A stretch of DNA of 64,000 bases, taken from the NCBI GenBank assembly GCA_003990705.1, contig AP018318.1, positions 3,599,501 through 3,663,500 on the forward strand, written 5' to 3'. The first letter of the stretch is position 1, and every line of letters starts with the position of its first letter. Below, piece by piece: positions 36,826 to 46,246 of this stretch. The stretch comes from Nostoc sp. HK-01. Its GTDB lineage: Bacteria > Cyanobacteriota > Cyanobacteriia > Cyanobacteriales > Nostocaceae. The notes under the pieces were generated by a model. That model made no database searches and was not told the DNA's origin. It worked only from the letters and a program-made list of their open reading frames with translations. The position numbers and the translations under genes were made by a program.

Positions 36826-37119
36826 GTGAAATCAATTCTCCAAAGTTACTTAGAGCAAGAAATTTGGCTATTAATACGAGACAAGTGGTATTTCGCAACA
36901 ATTATCAATGTTTGTGATGATTTGTTATGCTTTAAACACAGAACGCATAACAAAGATACAGAAGAAGATACTTTGTGGGAAATGGTTGTGAAAACCAGTG
37001 AAGTAGTTGCCATTGATAAAGTTATATCTGTGATTAGTAGAAAGCCAGATGTGTTTATTTCCCGTCTGTTAGAAACTAATAGACCAACAGATAATCAGCA
37101 ACAAGAATATGAAAATTAA
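36826..37119 (+). CDS. Hypothetical small beta-rich protein
   Basis: A 97-residue soluble protein. Residues 10-70 alternate short strands (IWLLIRDKWYFATIINV, LLCFKHR, VVKTSEVVAIDKVISVI) in a small-barrel, Sm-like order; this fold idea is inference. The start is GTG. No family is recognised and it has no operon partner. Confidence 0.55.
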   Translation: MKSILQSYLEQEIWLLIRDKWYFATIINVCDDLLCFKHRTHNKDTEEDTLWEMVVKTSEVVAIDKVISVISRKPDVFISRLLETNRPTDNQQQEYEN

Positions 37120-37185
37120 AAATAATTAGTGTAGTGTAATTCTTAATGTGAAGGGTGGCGCGATCGCTTTACCCTTCTCTTGCTA

Positions 37186-37983
37186 TTATTCCTCATCATT
37201 GCCAAAAGTCACACACGGACTATCAATTTCCTCCCTGGGTTGAAAGGAACTGCAAAAACTCACAACTGCACAATTAACATCCAATTCATCAGGATGAATG
37301 CACTCTATTACTAATTCTGTTTTGACATGAAACGCACAGTCATTACATATAGTCTGACAATTTAACTGAGGCTGCTGCGAAATGGCATCGCAATTATCTC
37401 TTAATTTTTCTAAAGCTTGAAATATAGATTGAAGTTGTGGGGTTTGAAATACCTGCTTGGTAGATGTAAAAAACTCCGAGAGATTAGCTAATTTTTGATG
37501 TTCATATACACTGGCTTGGCAAACCATTTCTAATTGATCAATTTGCCGCAGAAATTGAGACTCAGGTGAATTACCTTGCTCATATTCTTCCCACAAATCA
37601 ATCCAGTATGAGCAATTAGGGAGTTTTTCTAGTATCAGAATCAAAGAATTTCTTTCTAACTGATATTTTTCTGATTGATCAACTTTGTCCCTAGGAGTTA
37701 TATCACCAGCATACACTTCTCCTAAGTCATGAATTAAAGCCATCTGGACTAATTTAGTTTTATCCACTTTAATTGCATAAATATCAACTAAAAATAATCC
37801 TAGTAGAGCAACACCAAACGAGTGTTCAGCAACGCTTTCACAATACTTAGGCTCAATACCGTGTTGTAACCAGCCCTGACGATATAATTGTTTGAGATGA
37901 TTAAATTCAAAATAAGCTTGAATAATTGGCAAAGTATTCTTGCCAGCTAACAACGTCATTGGTAAAGCAGCTTTTGTTTGCAT
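37186..37983 (-). CDS. HD-domain phosphohydrolase (YfbR/HDDC2-like) with Cys-rich tail
   Basis: A 265-residue protein. Residues 20-185 form an HD domain: the metal His in AEHSFG, the HD pair in LIHDLGEVYAGD and the distant Asp in FLRQIDQLEM. YfbR and HDDC2 relatives remove the 5' phosphate from deoxynucleotides. Residues 200-255 add a tail with seven Cys (two of them in CQTICNDC, others further on as NCA and FCS) that is not part of the usual family and could bind metal or an Fe-S cluster. Confidence 0.82.
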   Translation of the reverse strand: MQTKAALPMTLLAGKNTLPIIQAYFEFNHLKQLYRQGWLQHGIEPKYCESVAEHSFGVALLGLFLVDIYAIKVDKTKLVQMALIHDLGEVYAGDITPRDKVDQSEKYQLERNSLILILEKLPNCSYWIDLWEEYEQGNSPESQFLRQIDQLEMVCQASVYEHQKLANLSEFFTSTKQVFQTPQLQSIFQALEKLRDNCDAISQQPQLNCQTICNDCAFHVKTELVIECIHPDELDVNCAVVSFCSSFQPREEIDSPCVTFGNDEE

Positions 37984-38007
37984 TTTAAGTAGATAAATGA
38001 GGCTGAA

Positions 38008-38036
38008 ATTCCCGACTTATCAAAGAATTCGGGAAT
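38008..38036 (-). terminator. Hairpin after the hybrid kinase gene
   Basis: ATTCCCGA and TCGGGAAT form an 8-bp stem two bases after the kinase stop. A similar GAATTCGGGAATC core occurs in the palindrome at 25615-25714, so it is partly repeat-like. No T run follows. Confidence 0.45.
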
Positions 38037-38037
38037 C

Positions 38038-41000
38038 TTATGATTTCGCATGAATAACTGAAGCGATCGCCCTAACTAATTCTTCTGGAACCACAGGTTT
38101 AGCAAGATGTAATTGAAAGCCAGCCGCGAGTGCTTGGCGTTGATCATATTCAGCCGCATAGGCCGTCAAAGCAATAGCTGGAATTTGTCTGTATTTTTCT
38201 GGAAATTGAGTTTTGATTTGCTGCATCAAGGTATAACCATCGACATCTGGCATACCAATATCACTAATTAGAACATCTGGTAAGTATTCTGCCAATAAAA
38301 TTAATGCTTCTGCGGCCGATGCTGCAACTTTCACTTCTGCGTCATACATTTTGAGAATAGCAACTAATAAATCTCGCATATCAGCATCATCATCTATCGT
38401 CAATATTTTAATTTGGTTGAGATTGATGTCCTGCACTGATGTTTTATCGTCTTGGCTATATGCCAAATTATCGGCAATTACAGGCAATCTGATTGTAAAT
38501 GTTGCTCCTAAACCTTCGCCCAGACTCTCGACTTTGACTGTACCACCATGCAGTTCTGTGATGTGACGAGCGATCGCCAGTCCCAAGCCTAAGCCACCAA
38601 ATTTGCGTGTTATTGTACTATCCTCTTGACGAAAATAGTCAAATACGAATGGTAAAAACTCAGGATTAATACCTTTACCTGTATCTTTGACTTGAATTTG
38701 TACCTGTTTGCCAACTTGCTCTAAACGAATTTCTACTTGTCCATTATCAGGTGTAAATTTAATTGCATTGGAGAGCAAATTCCACATCACCTGTTGCAGC
38801 CGTCCCGCATCCCCTGAAACCTTTCCCACATCAGGACTAAATAAAGTTTGGATGTGAATATTTTTGGCTTCTGCTGCCAAGCGTACCGTTTCTAAGGCTG
38901 CTTCAATGGTAGTAGTTAAGTTGACAGTTGCTACATTTAAAATTATCTTGCCGCGTAAAATCCGCGAAATATCTAACAAATCTTCAATTAGTTGCGTTTG
39001 TAATCTAGCATTACGCTCGATTGTTACCAAAGCTCTTTCTGTTGCTTCCCCATCTAACTTTCGGGAACGTAGCAGTTGTGTCCATCCCAATATCGGATTT
39101 AGAGGTGTTCGCAGTTCATGGGATAAGACGGCTAAAAACTCATCTTTAATCCGGTTGGCGGTTTCCGCTGCTTCTCGTGCAGACTGTTCTTGTTTTAATA
39201 GTTTTTCCCGTTCTGCTTCTGCGAGTTTGCGTTCTGTGATATCTCGACAAATTGCTTGGACAGTTGGCAAACCGTTGAGTGTGAATAGCGTTGCACTCAC
39301 TTCCACGGGAAGCCGTTGTCCGTCTTTTGTGGTGTGAACTGATTCCACAACAATATGCTGTTCGACTAACAGCCTCTCGATACCTGCTTTAGCATTGATA
39401 GAGGATGAATCGATAATTTTAGCAACCGACATTGTGAGTAGTTCATCTCGGTCATAACCCAGCTTTTTACAAGCTTGTTCGTTGACTTCAATAAATTGTC
39501 CTGGTTGAAAATCGCTGGTCAAATGATAGACTAACACCCAGTCTTCCATACCGTTGAACAGCGTAGAGAAGCGTTCTTCTCTTAGCCGCAGTGCAGTTTC
39601 TACTTGTTTACGTTGCATAGCTTGCCGATAGGCATCGCTCACATTAAACAATGCGCCTTTGACACCAATCAAGTTTCCCGCCTGATCAAAATTCACCTTT
39701 CCTCGGTCTTCCACCCAGATAATTTCGCCATTGTCTGGACGCAAAAAGCGAAACTCTGAGATGTAACTACCTTGAGAGGCGATCGCTTCTTGGACTTTGG
39801 CTTGGTGCTGTTGTAGATCATCAGGATGAACTAAGTTCCAACCCTCTTCTCCTGATGCAGTCAGCATTTCTGGGAGTAAACCTAAAACATCACAGGCGTT
39901 AGCAGAACGATGAATTATGCCTGTATGAGCATCCCAAGACCAAGCCACCATCCGAGCAGCTTGTAATGCTAAACGTAAGTTTTCTTCACTTTCATTCAGT
40001 GCTGCTTCTGCTTGAATGCGATCGCGTAGCGCAGCTTGCTGTTCGCTAATATCAATCGACATCCCAGCAACTAATTGACGACCCCCAGCATCTTGGAAGG
40101 GAAATTTAAAGGTCATAAAATGATATTCCCTATCCTCTAATTGCACTGTTTCTAGAAACTGAATCATCTGCCCATAATGTAATACTTCTAAATCATGACT
40201 ACGCACTTGTTGAGCCGTTTCCCAGGGAAATAAATCAAAATCTGTCTTGCCAATTAAATCTGCTGGCTCCCAGTTAAAAAGTCTTTTTACAAGTGCGTTT
40301 ACATAAACATATCTTCCATCTGCATCTTTGATAAAACCCGTAATTGGGCTATGCTGCATAAAACTCTGAAATAATTCTTGGCTCTCTCGCAGTGCTACTT
40401 CTGTGCGTTTGCGCTCCATAAATTGCCCAATCTGACTACCAATTGTTGCCATCATTTGCAACAAATCTTCGTCTGGTGCTTGAATGTGGCTGCTAAAGCA
40501 TTCAATTACACCTAACATCTCATCCCCTAAAAGGATGGGAAAGCCAAAAACTGTATTTAAACCACTGTTAATTGCTGTTGCACCTCTAGTAAAATTTTTT
40601 TCTTCACTAATTTGGGCAATCCACGTAGGTTGATGACTTTCCCAAATCCGACCAGGAAGTCCCATCCCAGGTGCAAAAGTTATTTGCTGATTTTCTGCAA
40701 TGAAGGCTTGTAAATTACTACTTGGCGATTGCCAACTATTAACGTGACATAAAATATTCTGGTGAGAATCTACTTGCCAAATCACCCCTAATTGCCATCC
40801 CAGACTTTCACACAAAGATTGCAAAATTGCGGGTACAGCATCAACTAAAGTGGTCGCCTCAGCTAAAACGCGAGTGACAGCATACTGTGCAGCTTTGCGC
40901 TGTTCTTCCCCTTGGCGATCGCTAATACATTGCGCCTGTTCGCTAATCACAGCTTGCTTTTCGGTAATATCAAAAGTTAAGACATATATCCCGTTAACCG

Positions 41001-41370
41001 ATGGATAGGCGCGATGTTCTAACCAACGTTGCGACTTGATATGAAAATATTCAAAATTAACCGAGATTTGTGCGGCTACGGCTTGATGTAATTGCCTGTA
41101 AAGTATGCTGTCAACTGTCTCCGGCAATAATTCCCAAAAATTTTTACCTAAAATATTCTCTTGGTCAATACTAAATAACTTTATCTGGCAATGATTCATG
41201 TAGATACAACGCCATTCCCGATCCAGAAACCAACAACCATCAGTAATACTTTCCAGGAGACTTTCACCCAACGTAATCATAAATTCAGGCAAATTGAAAT
41301 CTCTCTGACCAACTACCGCCTCCGTTACCTCACTGATTTCGCTTTCCCGTGATTTCTTGTCTTCAGTCAA
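38038..41370 (-). CDS. Multi-PAS/GAF hybrid sensor histidine kinase
   Basis: An 1110-residue soluble phosphorelay kinase. Order: PAS (about 30-140), GAF (about 165-320), PAS (330-440), PAS (460-580), PAS (595-710), HisKA with VLSHELRTPLNPI, ATPase with N box NLLSNAIKFTP, G1 DTGKGI and G2 GLGLGLAIAR, then a receiver domain with phospho-acceptor Asp in VLISDIGMPDVDG and Lys in HLAKPV. The TTG start is supported by GGAG six bases upstream. There are no membrane helices. Signals and downstream partner are unknown. The GAF has no Cys in the bilin position that I can recognise. Confidence 0.92.
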   Translation of the reverse strand: MTEDKKSRESEISEVTEAVVGQRDFNLPEFMITLGESLLESITDGCWFLDREWRCIYMNHCQIKLFSIDQENILGKNFWELLPETVDSILYRQLHQAVAAQISVNFEYFHIKSQRWLEHRAYPSVNGIYVLTFDITEKQAVISEQAQCISDRQGEEQRKAAQYAVTRVLAEATTLVDAVPAILQSLCESLGWQLGVIWQVDSHQNILCHVNSWQSPSSNLQAFIAENQQITFAPGMGLPGRIWESHQPTWIAQISEEKNFTRGATAINSGLNTVFGFPILLGDEMLGVIECFSSHIQAPDEDLLQMMATIGSQIGQFMERKRTEVALRESQELFQSFMQHSPITGFIKDADGRYVYVNALVKRLFNWEPADLIGKTDFDLFPWETAQQVRSHDLEVLHYGQMIQFLETVQLEDREYHFMTFKFPFQDAGGRQLVAGMSIDISEQQAALRDRIQAEAALNESEENLRLALQAARMVAWSWDAHTGIIHRSANACDVLGLLPEMLTASGEEGWNLVHPDDLQQHQAKVQEAIASQGSYISEFRFLRPDNGEIIWVEDRGKVNFDQAGNLIGVKGALFNVSDAYRQAMQRKQVETALRLREERFSTLFNGMEDWVLVYHLTSDFQPGQFIEVNEQACKKLGYDRDELLTMSVAKIIDSSSINAKAGIERLLVEQHIVVESVHTTKDGQRLPVEVSATLFTLNGLPTVQAICRDITERKLAEAEREKLLKQEQSAREAAETANRIKDEFLAVLSHELRTPLNPILGWTQLLRSRKLDGEATERALVTIERNARLQTQLIEDLLDISRILRGKIILNVATVNLTTTIEAALETVRLAAEAKNIHIQTLFSPDVGKVSGDAGRLQQVMWNLLSNAIKFTPDNGQVEIRLEQVGKQVQIQVKDTGKGINPEFLPFVFDYFRQEDSTITRKFGGLGLGLAIARHITELHGGTVKVESLGEGLGATFTIRLPVIADNLAYSQDDKTSVQDINLNQIKILTIDDDADMRDLLVAILKMYDAEVKVAASAAEALILLAEYLPDVLISDIGMPDVDGYTLMQQIKTQFPEKYRQIPAIALTAYAAEYDQRQALAAGFQLHLAKPVVPEELVRAIASVIHAKS

Positions 41371-41557
41371 AGCGTCTCCTCATTCTCTACAAAATTCTTA
41401 TACAGTTATTAGCTTCCTGTTTTACAGTCGATAAAATGTTGTGGTACCAAAAATACATCAATTAATATTGAATAATTAATATTTTTATTTTGTTATCTAT
41501 TAAAAGCAGGATTTTAACTAATATTTTGCACCATACTGAATAAATCTAGGGTAGGCA

Positions 41558-41734
41558 ATGTCCACAACGTCAAAATCAGGCTTTGACCGAATTTTTTATA
41601 TTACCAACCTGACTTTAATTGCAATACAGCAGTTGCGGCAAGATGTAATTTCATTATTCAAAGTTGCTCACAAACCAAATACAGCAGAGAACAGAGTAAA
41701 AAGTCTTGTGAACTGTGGGTTTTTGCTGACTTGA
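41558..41734 (+). CDS. Possible 58-residue small protein
   Basis: An ATG with AGGGTAGG just upstream opens a 58-codon frame in the 463-base gap between the kinase and the cupin gene. The peptide is mildly basic with a hydrophobic middle (YITNLTLIAIQQL). No family is recognised, so it may be chance. The rest of the gap holds nothing else evident. Confidence 0.3.
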   Translation: MSTTSKSGFDRIFYITNLTLIAIQQLRQDVISLFKVAHKPNTAENRVKSLVNCGFLLT

Positions 41735-41833
41735 TGTCCTCAACTAACTAACCGCAATTATTATGGCAAATTGTCAACTTATGTGCGTTAAATTACTAAA
41801 CAATAGTAATAGTCGTCGTTGAGCAGTTTGTTT

Positions 41834-42241
41834 ATGACTCAAAATGATAACAACGAACAATCCACGAGCCATGAGTTATCTTCACATTCCGGTGCGAGAT
41901 ACTGGGGTAACGTGGAGGTTATAGAAGAAGGTGATAGCTATAGAATTAGTCGCGTGGAAATTAAACCTAGGCATGGTATTAAACCACAAATTCATTACCA
42001 TCGCAATGAACATTGGGTTGTAGTATCTGGTGTGGCCAAGGTAACTTGTGGAGAGACAGAAGTATTGCTGAACCGCAATGAATCTACTTACGTTCCAGCT
42101 GCAACATTACATAAAGTGGAAAATCCTGGCTTAATTCCCTTAGTAATTTTAGAAATTCAAAACGGTGAATATTTGGGTGAGGATGACATCGAACGTCCTT
42201 ATGACCTCAACTTAATCAAACCACCATCGGAAAATAAGTGA
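41834..42241 (+). CDS. Cupin protein (mannose-6-phosphate isomerase type II-like domain)
   Basis: A 135-residue single-domain cupin. The metal motif is seen as QIHYHRNEHWVVVSG (His, His, Glu) with the second His in AATLHKVENPG, then EIQNGEYLGEDDIER, typical of the C-terminal isomerase domain of bifunctional mannose-1-phosphate guanylyltransferases. Here the guanylyltransferase half is absent, as in other stand-alone copies. It would interconvert mannose-6-P and fructose-6-P. ATG at 41834 is preferred over a TTG five codons upstream. Confidence 0.88.
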   Translation: MTQNDNNEQSTSHELSSHSGARYWGNVEVIEEGDSYRISRVEIKPRHGIKPQIHYHRNEHWVVVSGVAKVTCGETEVLLNRNESTYVPAATLHKVENPGLIPLVILEIQNGEYLGEDDIERPYDLNLIKPPSENK

Positions 42242-42400
42242 AGATAGTCAAGAGTCAATGGTCAATAGTCAAGAGTCAATAGTTATAACCAAGTGCTGAG
42301 TTTAAAAGCAGTTGCATGAAAGCTTTGAATAATCAGCAATTTTCTAATTTATTTAACTACAGCTATAAAAGCAACTTTTGACTTTTGACTTTTGACTTAC

Positions 42401-43159
42401 TCAAAACCATCCTTCTTGTTCCAAAGTTTCGATTAGCTGTAAGCCACGAGGGTCGCCTACGCCGAGTAGTGCGGCTTTGGCATCTTCTCGCACGCCCAAA
42501 TCTTTGTCTTCAGCAAAGGCTTGAATTAAGGCATCAATAGCTGTGGCATAAACAATATTAGAGGGCAATTCTTTGCATAACTGTCCAATGGCCCAGGCGC
42601 TATTACTCCGAACTGCGGAAATTGGGTCTTGGACTAAAGCTTCAATTAAAGCGGGAATTGCCCCAACAACAGCTTCGTAACCCACCTCAGCCATTTGAGC
42701 TAAAGCACTAGCCGACCACAACCGTACAGCGGAAATATCTGTTCTTAAAGCATCTGCTAGGGGTGCTAAACAACGGCGATCGCGGCAATTACCCAACGCC
42801 CAAACTACACCTTTGCGTACATAACCGTTCCAATCGTGGTTGAGTTGGGCAATCAACGGTTCTACCGCTTCTTTACTAGGATTGCGACCAATACTATATG
42901 CTGCACTCACTCGCACTAAAGGACATGAATCCGTTAACAGGTGAATCAGTAGGGGGATAGCTCTTTCATCTTCAATATCACAAAAAGCACGCGCCGCCAG
43001 CATTCTCTGCTGCGGTTGCGGATTTTCCAGAAGGGCTAACATCACTTCTGGATCGGGTTTTGCCACTTCTGACTCAGCAGTTAGTGGCTCCATTTTATCG
43101 AGAGGGCTTTCTAGCTCTACGTCAGGATCGAGTAGGCTTAGGTCATCGTCGTCATACAT
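42401..43159 (-). CDS. HEAT-repeat protein
   Basis: A 252-residue protein. A very acidic N-terminus (MYDDDDLSLLDPDVELE) is followed from residue 40 by about six HEAT units (QRMLAARAFCDI, LVRVSAAYSIG, YVRKGVVWALGNC, AVRLWSASALAQM, AVRSNSAWAIGQL, GVREDAKAALLGVG). Related cyanobacterial proteins include phycobilin lyases, but no lyase residues are obvious and no phycobiliprotein genes are near. A scaffold or regulatory role is likely. Confidence 0.85.
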   Translation of the reverse strand: MYDDDDLSLLDPDVELESPLDKMEPLTAESEVAKPDPEVMLALLENPQPQQRMLAARAFCDIEDERAIPLLIHLLTDSCPLVRVSAAYSIGRNPSKEAVEPLIAQLNHDWNGYVRKGVVWALGNCRDRRCLAPLADALRTDISAVRLWSASALAQMAEVGYEAVVGAIPALIEALVQDPISAVRSNSAWAIGQLCKELPSNIVYATAIDALIQAFAEDKDLGVREDAKAALLGVGDPRGLQLIETLEQEGWF

Positions 43160-43339
43160 ACTTCATTTAGATGCCAAGTGGGATTTTAAGATAACCCCCC
43201 GTGCCAATAATTCTACGCCTGATAGGTATTTGCTAGATTATTGTACACTTTATGTTCACCATGATTAGATTTGTCTGGGAAATTGGGAGATATGAAGTGT
43301 GAAATTTTATCCTGTAGGCTTGTGTCTCCTACTTTTTGA

Positions 43340-43457
43340 CCATTGATCCCTTCGGGGTGACGCTCCTAACGTCGCTAACGCCAGTCGCTCATGAGGGAAA
43401 CCCCCTACAGCCCTTTGGGCATCCTACGGCTGGCGTTAGCCTCTCCCTTTGGGAGAA
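43340..43457. repeat. Dispersed palindromic repeat upstream of the HEAT gene
   Basis: GCTAACGCCAG (43374-43384) and CTGGCGTTAGC (43430-43440) are perfect inverse copies, with a second hairpin CTCTCCC/GGGAGAAG after them. The central CGCCAGTCGC-TCA-GGGAA-CCCC pattern recurs inside the GNAT gene (43822-43863). The whole 43160-43472 gap has no gene. Confidence 0.75.
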
Positions 43458-43472
43458 GACCGCGCTGGCTCA

Positions 43473-44060
43473 CTATTGACTATTGACCCCAATTTGTTTG
43501 ACCATCCACAGAGATTGAGTTTGATAACCGAGTTGGTTGTAGAGATTTAAAGCTGGTTGGTTAGATTCAAAGACTTGTAAGCCAATTTGCCGATCGCCTC
43601 TTTCTGTTGCCCACTTTTCTAAATACTGCATCAAAGCTTTACCAATGCCCCGCCGTCGATGTTCTGGGATAACGTAAAGCAAAAAAATATGAGCATGGCG
43701 ATCGCCATTAACTTGATCTACGGCATTCCCCACCCAAAGACAAGCAACGGGGCAGGGGGCAGGGAGCAAGGGGGAAGATGTATTGTAAGTTACTCCCCTC
43801 TGCCCCTCTGCCCCTCTGCTCACGCCAGTCGCCTCAACGGGGGGAACCCCCGCACGGCGCTGGCTCCCCTGCTCCCCGACATCCACCCACCACAAGGGCG
43901 TATCTTTGGATAAATATTGCTCAACAGTACGGGCGAGGTGGGCAAAATCTTGCTGGGGAAAACGCTCCTGGTAAGTTCGTTGCATAAACTTGACTAGGAG
44001 CGATCGCTCTAATGTTGAGCCACGACGAATCAAATACCCTGGTATTAATTGCTCAGACAC
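43473..44060 (-). CDS. GNAT N-acetyltransferase carrying an in-frame repeat insertion
   Basis: A 195-residue acetyltransferase-fold protein. The acetyl-CoA motif A is IFLLYVIPEHRRRGIGKALM (about 128-147) and motif B lies in ESNQPALNLYNQLGY. Between WWVDVGE (about residue 60) and ACLWVGNAVD (about 110) sits a low-complexity insert (QRRAGVPPVEATGVSRGAEG and on) encoded by a GC-rich dispersed repeat; the flanks read as one normal GNAT strand-to-strand link. The start is GTG, two bases after the stop of a 59-residue membrane protein gene. Substrate unknown. Confidence 0.82.
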   Translation of the reverse strand: MSEQLIPGYLIRRGSTLERSLLVKFMQRTYQERFPQQDFAHLARTVEQYLSKDTPLWWVDVGEQGSQRRAGVPPVEATGVSRGAEGQRGVTYNTSSPLLPAPCPVACLWVGNAVDQVNGDRHAHIFLLYVIPEHRRRGIGKALMQYLEKWATERGDRQIGLQVFESNQPALNLYNQLGYQTQSLWMVKQIGVNSQ

Positions 44061-44061
44061 T

Positions 44062-44241
44062 TTATTTGCTGAGGGTTAACAAATCAATAGCAGTAGCAGG
44101 TAAAATCACCCCAGTTCCTTCAATGGGTGCGGGTGCAGCCATATCGGCAGGTAAAAAGATGCGGGCGCTGACTGCTACTAAAGCAACGATAAATACTAAA
44201 ACTACTAGTAGTGGGGCGATGTATTGACGAAATATAGCCAT
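44062..44241 (-). CDS. 59-residue single-helix membrane protein
   Basis: A short gene below usual length cut-offs. The protein starts MAIFRQYIAPLLVVLVFIVA, so a membrane helix spans about 8-30, then a Pro/Ala-rich segment with ADMAAPAPIEGTGV faces the lumen or periplasm. The ATG at 44241 and stop are immediately followed by the GNAT gene (one-base gap), which suggests co-transcription. No family is recognised. Confidence 0.65.
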   Translation of the reverse strand: MAIFRQYIAPLLVVLVFIVALVAVSARIFLPADMAAPAPIEGTGVILPATAIDLLTLSK

Positions 44242-44345
44242 ATTCAGTAAGTCAAAAGTTAAAAGTTAAAAGTCAAAAGAAAGAAACTGAGTGCTGAGTT
44301 GAAGAATTTTCCCCTGCCTCCTGCCTCTAACCTCTATTTTTAACC

Positions 44346-44750
44346 TTAACGCCGATCGCGTTCTAAATCATCAATGACTCGTTCGCAATACCAACTTTCT
44401 GGCATCCCTGGATAATTTTGCTTTGCTTGCTCAATTAAGCGTTCAGCTGTAGCAGTATCACCATCTAACTTAGCAATCAGCCTATTTTTGAGTTGAGTGT
44501 CGGTGATGCGATCGTTAATCTCTGTGACAGACATATTTTCTGGCACAACCTGGGACTGTTCCCGACGCAATTGCCAAAATAGAACGTAATAAAGTGTCCC
44601 AAAAATTAAAATCAGGCTGAGTGTACCAAAAAAAGTAAAGAGATTAAAAGTCAAGAATCCAAGCACTAATTGTGACAGGACATAGCCAAGTAACAAACCT
44701 GTAAGTAAAAGAATAAATGTACCAATAACAACAATTACTTGGCTTCCCAT
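44346..44750 (-). CDS. Small two-helix membrane protein with C-terminal soluble tail
   Basis: A 134-residue protein. Two membrane helices lie at about 4-29 and 35-60, followed by a charged helical region (72-134) ending in DDLERDRR. Its first 16 bases overlap the end of the AmpG-like gene, so the two are translationally coupled. No family recognised; the coupling suggests a partner role for the transporter. Confidence 0.65.
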   Translation of the reverse strand: MGSQVIVVIGTFILLLTGLLLGYVLSQLVLGFLTFNLFTFFGTLSLILIFGTLYYVLFWQLRREQSQVVPENMSVTEINDRITDTQLKNRLIAKLDGDTATAERLIEQAKQNYPGMPESWYCERVIDDLERDRR

Positions 44751-46246
44751 ACATCCTCATCTTCTTCCTCAAGTCCTGGTCTAGATATTACCACTGGCTT
44801 TTGATTCCAGGGCGCAACAAACGGTAAAAGTAACAATCCTGGTAAGGCTGCTACTAAGGTTAACAAGAAAAATACAGGCCAGCCTGTGGCTTTCGCCCAA
44901 TCGCCTGCGGGTGCTGAAAGAACATCTCTACTAATCGCCATTAAGCTAGAAAATAAAGCAAATTGAGTGGTTGTAAAACGGTGATTGCAGAGGCTCATTA
45001 AAAATGCCACTGTAGCAACTGTGACTAATCCGGCGCTAAAGTTTTCGATATTTACTGCCAAGATTAATAACGAGTAATTTTTGCCAGCAACGGCTAAGGC
45101 ATAATAACCCAAGTTGCTCAATAATTGCAGTATGCCAAATATCCATAAACCGCGATTTAGGTGAATTTTGGTTAAGATTACGCCACCAGCTAATACACCA
45201 ACAGTTGTGGCGAGAAAGCCAATCCCGGCTTGAATTGCCCCAATTTCGGTTTTGGTAAAGTCAATTTCTCGCAAAAACAAATTAGCGGTGATACCTACTA
45301 AAGAATCACCCAGTTTATAAAGAATGATAAAAATGAGAATTACTCCAGCTTGAGCCAAGCCAAACCGATGAAAAAATTCTTTAAAAGGTAGAAAAATTGC
45401 TTCTTGTAAGTTTTGTGGGGCTTGGTTTTCTGGAGCTTCAGCAAGTAGCTCATCAGGCAATAATAATGATGAAACTATCCAAGCGACTATCAAGGCGGCC
45501 AAGAGCCAATAAAATATGGGCAGAGCAATAAAGCCAGTAAAAACGCCTCCCAGTAAACCAGCTACTAGCGCTGTAATAAATAGCACGAATATCACATCTT
45601 TGGCAGATATAGGCGCAGTTTCTCGGTGGTTAATGCTCTGTGGTTCTCTAGGCGCAGATAAGGTGACAAGTATGCTCCCCGCCATTAAAGCCGCCATGAG
45701 TAAGTACACACCATTCCAAGGTAGGCGATCGGCTAATACTAAGGCTAGGGAACTGGTGACAAACAAAGCAACACGATAGCCTAATACCCAAACCGATGCA
45801 CCTGCTTCCGCTTCTAGTGGGTTTAAGATGTCGGTACGGTAAGCATCGCCGGCGATGTCTTGGGTCGCACTTAAAAAGGTGATAATTAGACAGTTGATTG
45901 CCAGAATTTGCAATACTTGGTCACTTTGGGAAGGCTGTTGTAATGAGAGAGTGGCGATCGCAATTGCTAACCCAATTTGAGTAACTATCAACCAACCCCG
46001 TCTAGTACCTAAAAATGGCGGTACAAACCTATCTAGTAATGGCGACCACAAAAATTTTAGGGAGTATGGTAACGCTAACAAACCAAATAAAGTAATTTTG
46101 CCGATATCAACCTTGGCATCTTGCATCCACAGTTGCAATGTTCTACTAGTTAAGAACAAAGGCAATCCAGATGCAAAACCCAGTAATAACAACGCGCCCA
46201 TTTTGCGACTTTGGACGGCTTGGCGTAATGCTTGGATTTCTCTCAT
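44735..46246 (-). CDS. AmpG-like major facilitator permease
   Basis: A 503-residue MFS-type transporter with about 12-14 membrane helices. The family features are GFASGLPLFLTSRTLQLWM near the start, LKFLWSPLLDRF and TQDIAGDAYRTDIL. Homologues import muropeptides for cell-wall recycling in enterobacteria; substrates in cyanobacteria are not well proven. It overlaps a small membrane protein gene at its 3' end. Confidence 0.85.
   Translation of the reverse strand: MREIQALRQAVQSRKMGALLLLGFASGLPLFLTSRTLQLWMQDAKVDIGKITLFGLLALPYSLKFLWSPLLDRFVPPFLGTRRGWLIVTQIGLAIAIATLSLQQPSQSDQVLQILAINCLIITFLSATQDIAGDAYRTDILNPLEAEAGASVWVLGYRVALFVTSSLALVLADRLPWNGVYLLMAALMAGSILVTLSAPREPQSINHRETAPISAKDVIFVLFITALVAGLLGGVFTGFIALPIFYWLLAALIVAWIVSSLLLPDELLAEAPENQAPQNLQEAIFLPFKEFFHRFGLAQAGVILIFIILYKLGDSLVGITANLFLREIDFTKTEIGAIQAGIGFLATTVGVLAGGVILTKIHLNRGLWIFGILQLLSNLGYYALAVAGKNYSLLILAVNIENFSAGLVTVATVAFLMSLCNHRFTTTQFALFSSLMAISRDVLSAPAGDWAKATGWPVFFLLTLVAALPGLLLLPFVAPWNQKPVVISRPGLEEEDEDVWEAK

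Noticed and set aside
42241-42300. Short GTCAAGAGTCAATAGTCAA-type repeats considered as a CRISPR remnant
   Set aside because: Units are heptamer-like runs without regular spacers or cas genes; they are the short tandem repeats common in these genomes.
44012-44227. Plus-strand frame of 71 codons opposite the GNAT start and the 59-residue gene
   Set aside because: The minus strand has a better supported membrane protein and the GNAT start; the plus frame has no ribosome site or family pattern.
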